In this document: positions 6,939 through 7,012 of the stretch, in pieces
Numbering within the stretch: the stretch's first letter is position 1
Layout of the letters: every line of letters begins with the position of its first letter
Assembly (NCBI GenBank): GCA_946479825.1
Contig: CAMLHU010000111.1
Location: 1 to 7,012 of the forward strand
Origin: an uncultured Gemmatimonadota bacterium
GTDB lineage: Bacteria; Gemmatimonadota; Gemmatimonadetes; Gemmatimonadales; GWC2-71-9
DNA length: 7,012 nucleotides
Reading direction: 5' to 3'
Translations under genes and position numbers: made by a program
The notes under the pieces: model-generated
Databases searched by the model: none
What the model saw: the letters and a program-made list of their open reading frames with translations, nothing else
Told to the model about the DNA's origin: nothing

Positions 6939-7012
6939 GGGCTCAGGGCGTAGGGCGTAGGGCGTAGGGCGTAGGGCTTAGGGCTTAGGGGTCAGGGGTC
7001 AGGGGTCAGGGG
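6939..7012. repeat. Heptanucleotide tandem repeat array, G-rich on the plus strand
   Basis: Ten consecutive 7-base units plus a 4-base remnant run to the window edge: GGGCTCA once (6939-6945), GGGCGTA four times (6946-6973), GGGCTTA twice (6974-6987), GGGGTCA three times (6988-7008), then GGGG (7009-7012). All units keep a GGG start and an A end and stay in the same 7-base phase; only the middle varies, in homogeneous blocks, as expected from slippage or unequal exchange. The array begins 10 bases upstream of the -35 hexamer and contains no coding signal. Its full length is unknown because it leaves the window. Confidence 0.9.
6988..7012 (+). other. Perfect four-tract G-quadruplex motif
   Basis: Four runs of GGGG (6988-6991, 6995-6998, 7002-7005, 7009-7012) are separated by identical three-base TCA loops, matching the canonical rule for a stable intramolecular G-quadruplex with four stacked tetrads. 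It is on the plus strand, the template for the CRP-family gene. The neighbouring GGGC units provide additional three-G tracts. Folding is predicted from pattern only. Confidence 0.7.

Noticed and set aside
6939..7012. CRISPR array
   Set aside because: Units are contiguous 7-mers with no spacers.
6939..7012. True telomere of a linear replicon
   Set aside because: Units vary in type, the array runs off the window, and known bacterial linear ends are hairpins or protein-capped and do not carry telomerase-like repeats. Nothing here proves a chromosome end.

Overview
This is a very GC-rich, gene-dense bacterial window. Seven complete genes all read on the minus strand, and one partial gene reads towards them on the plus strand at the left edge. 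Base composition, the mix of families (GAF/HD-GYP protein, 'WGTRGS' metallo-beta-lactamase protein, MlaE/MCE transport genes) and heptanucleotide repeats between genes fit a diderm such as Gemmatimonadota. That assignment is inference from style; no rRNA or other phylogenetic marker is present.

Layout in minus-strand transcription order, from right to left. A 7-bp repeat array with a perfect G-quadruplex motif runs off the right edge (6939-7012). A sigma70-like promoter (6900-6928) follows. Next are a CRP/FNR-family regulator (6866-6189), a GTG-started MBL-fold hydrolase (6127-5261), a secreted CsgG-like protein with a C-terminal TPR-like tail (5245-4544), an MlaE-type permease (4539-3754), an MlaF-like ABC protein (3757-3092), an MlaD/MCE protein (3095-2148) and a GAF/HD-GYP protein (2151-214). 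At 1-180 is the C-terminal end of a plus-strand membrane protein, converging on the HD-GYP gene.

The last four genes overlap one another by exactly 4 bases (ATGA, GTGA, ATGA), and the two genes before them are separated by only 15 and 4 bases. The MBL-to-HD-GYP block is therefore almost certainly one translationally coupled operon. MlaE (permease), the ABC protein and MlaD (periplasmic lipid shuttle) form the core of an Mla-type phospholipid transporter of the cell envelope.

The most striking observation is that the ABC protein of this transporter has lost essentially every ATPase motif at once: the Walker A lysine, the Q-loop glutamine, the signature glycines, the Walker B aspartate, the catalytic glutamate and the H-loop histidine. 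The reading frame and the overlaps are nevertheless intact. It looks like a retained pseudo-ATPase inside an otherwise normal MlaE-MlaD unit. The operon ends with an HD-GYP (c-di-GMP phosphodiesterase family) protein that has about 115 extra residues inside its catalytic domain, and lies just downstream of a CRP-family gene. This suggests, without proving it, that envelope lipid transport here is tied to nucleotide signalling.
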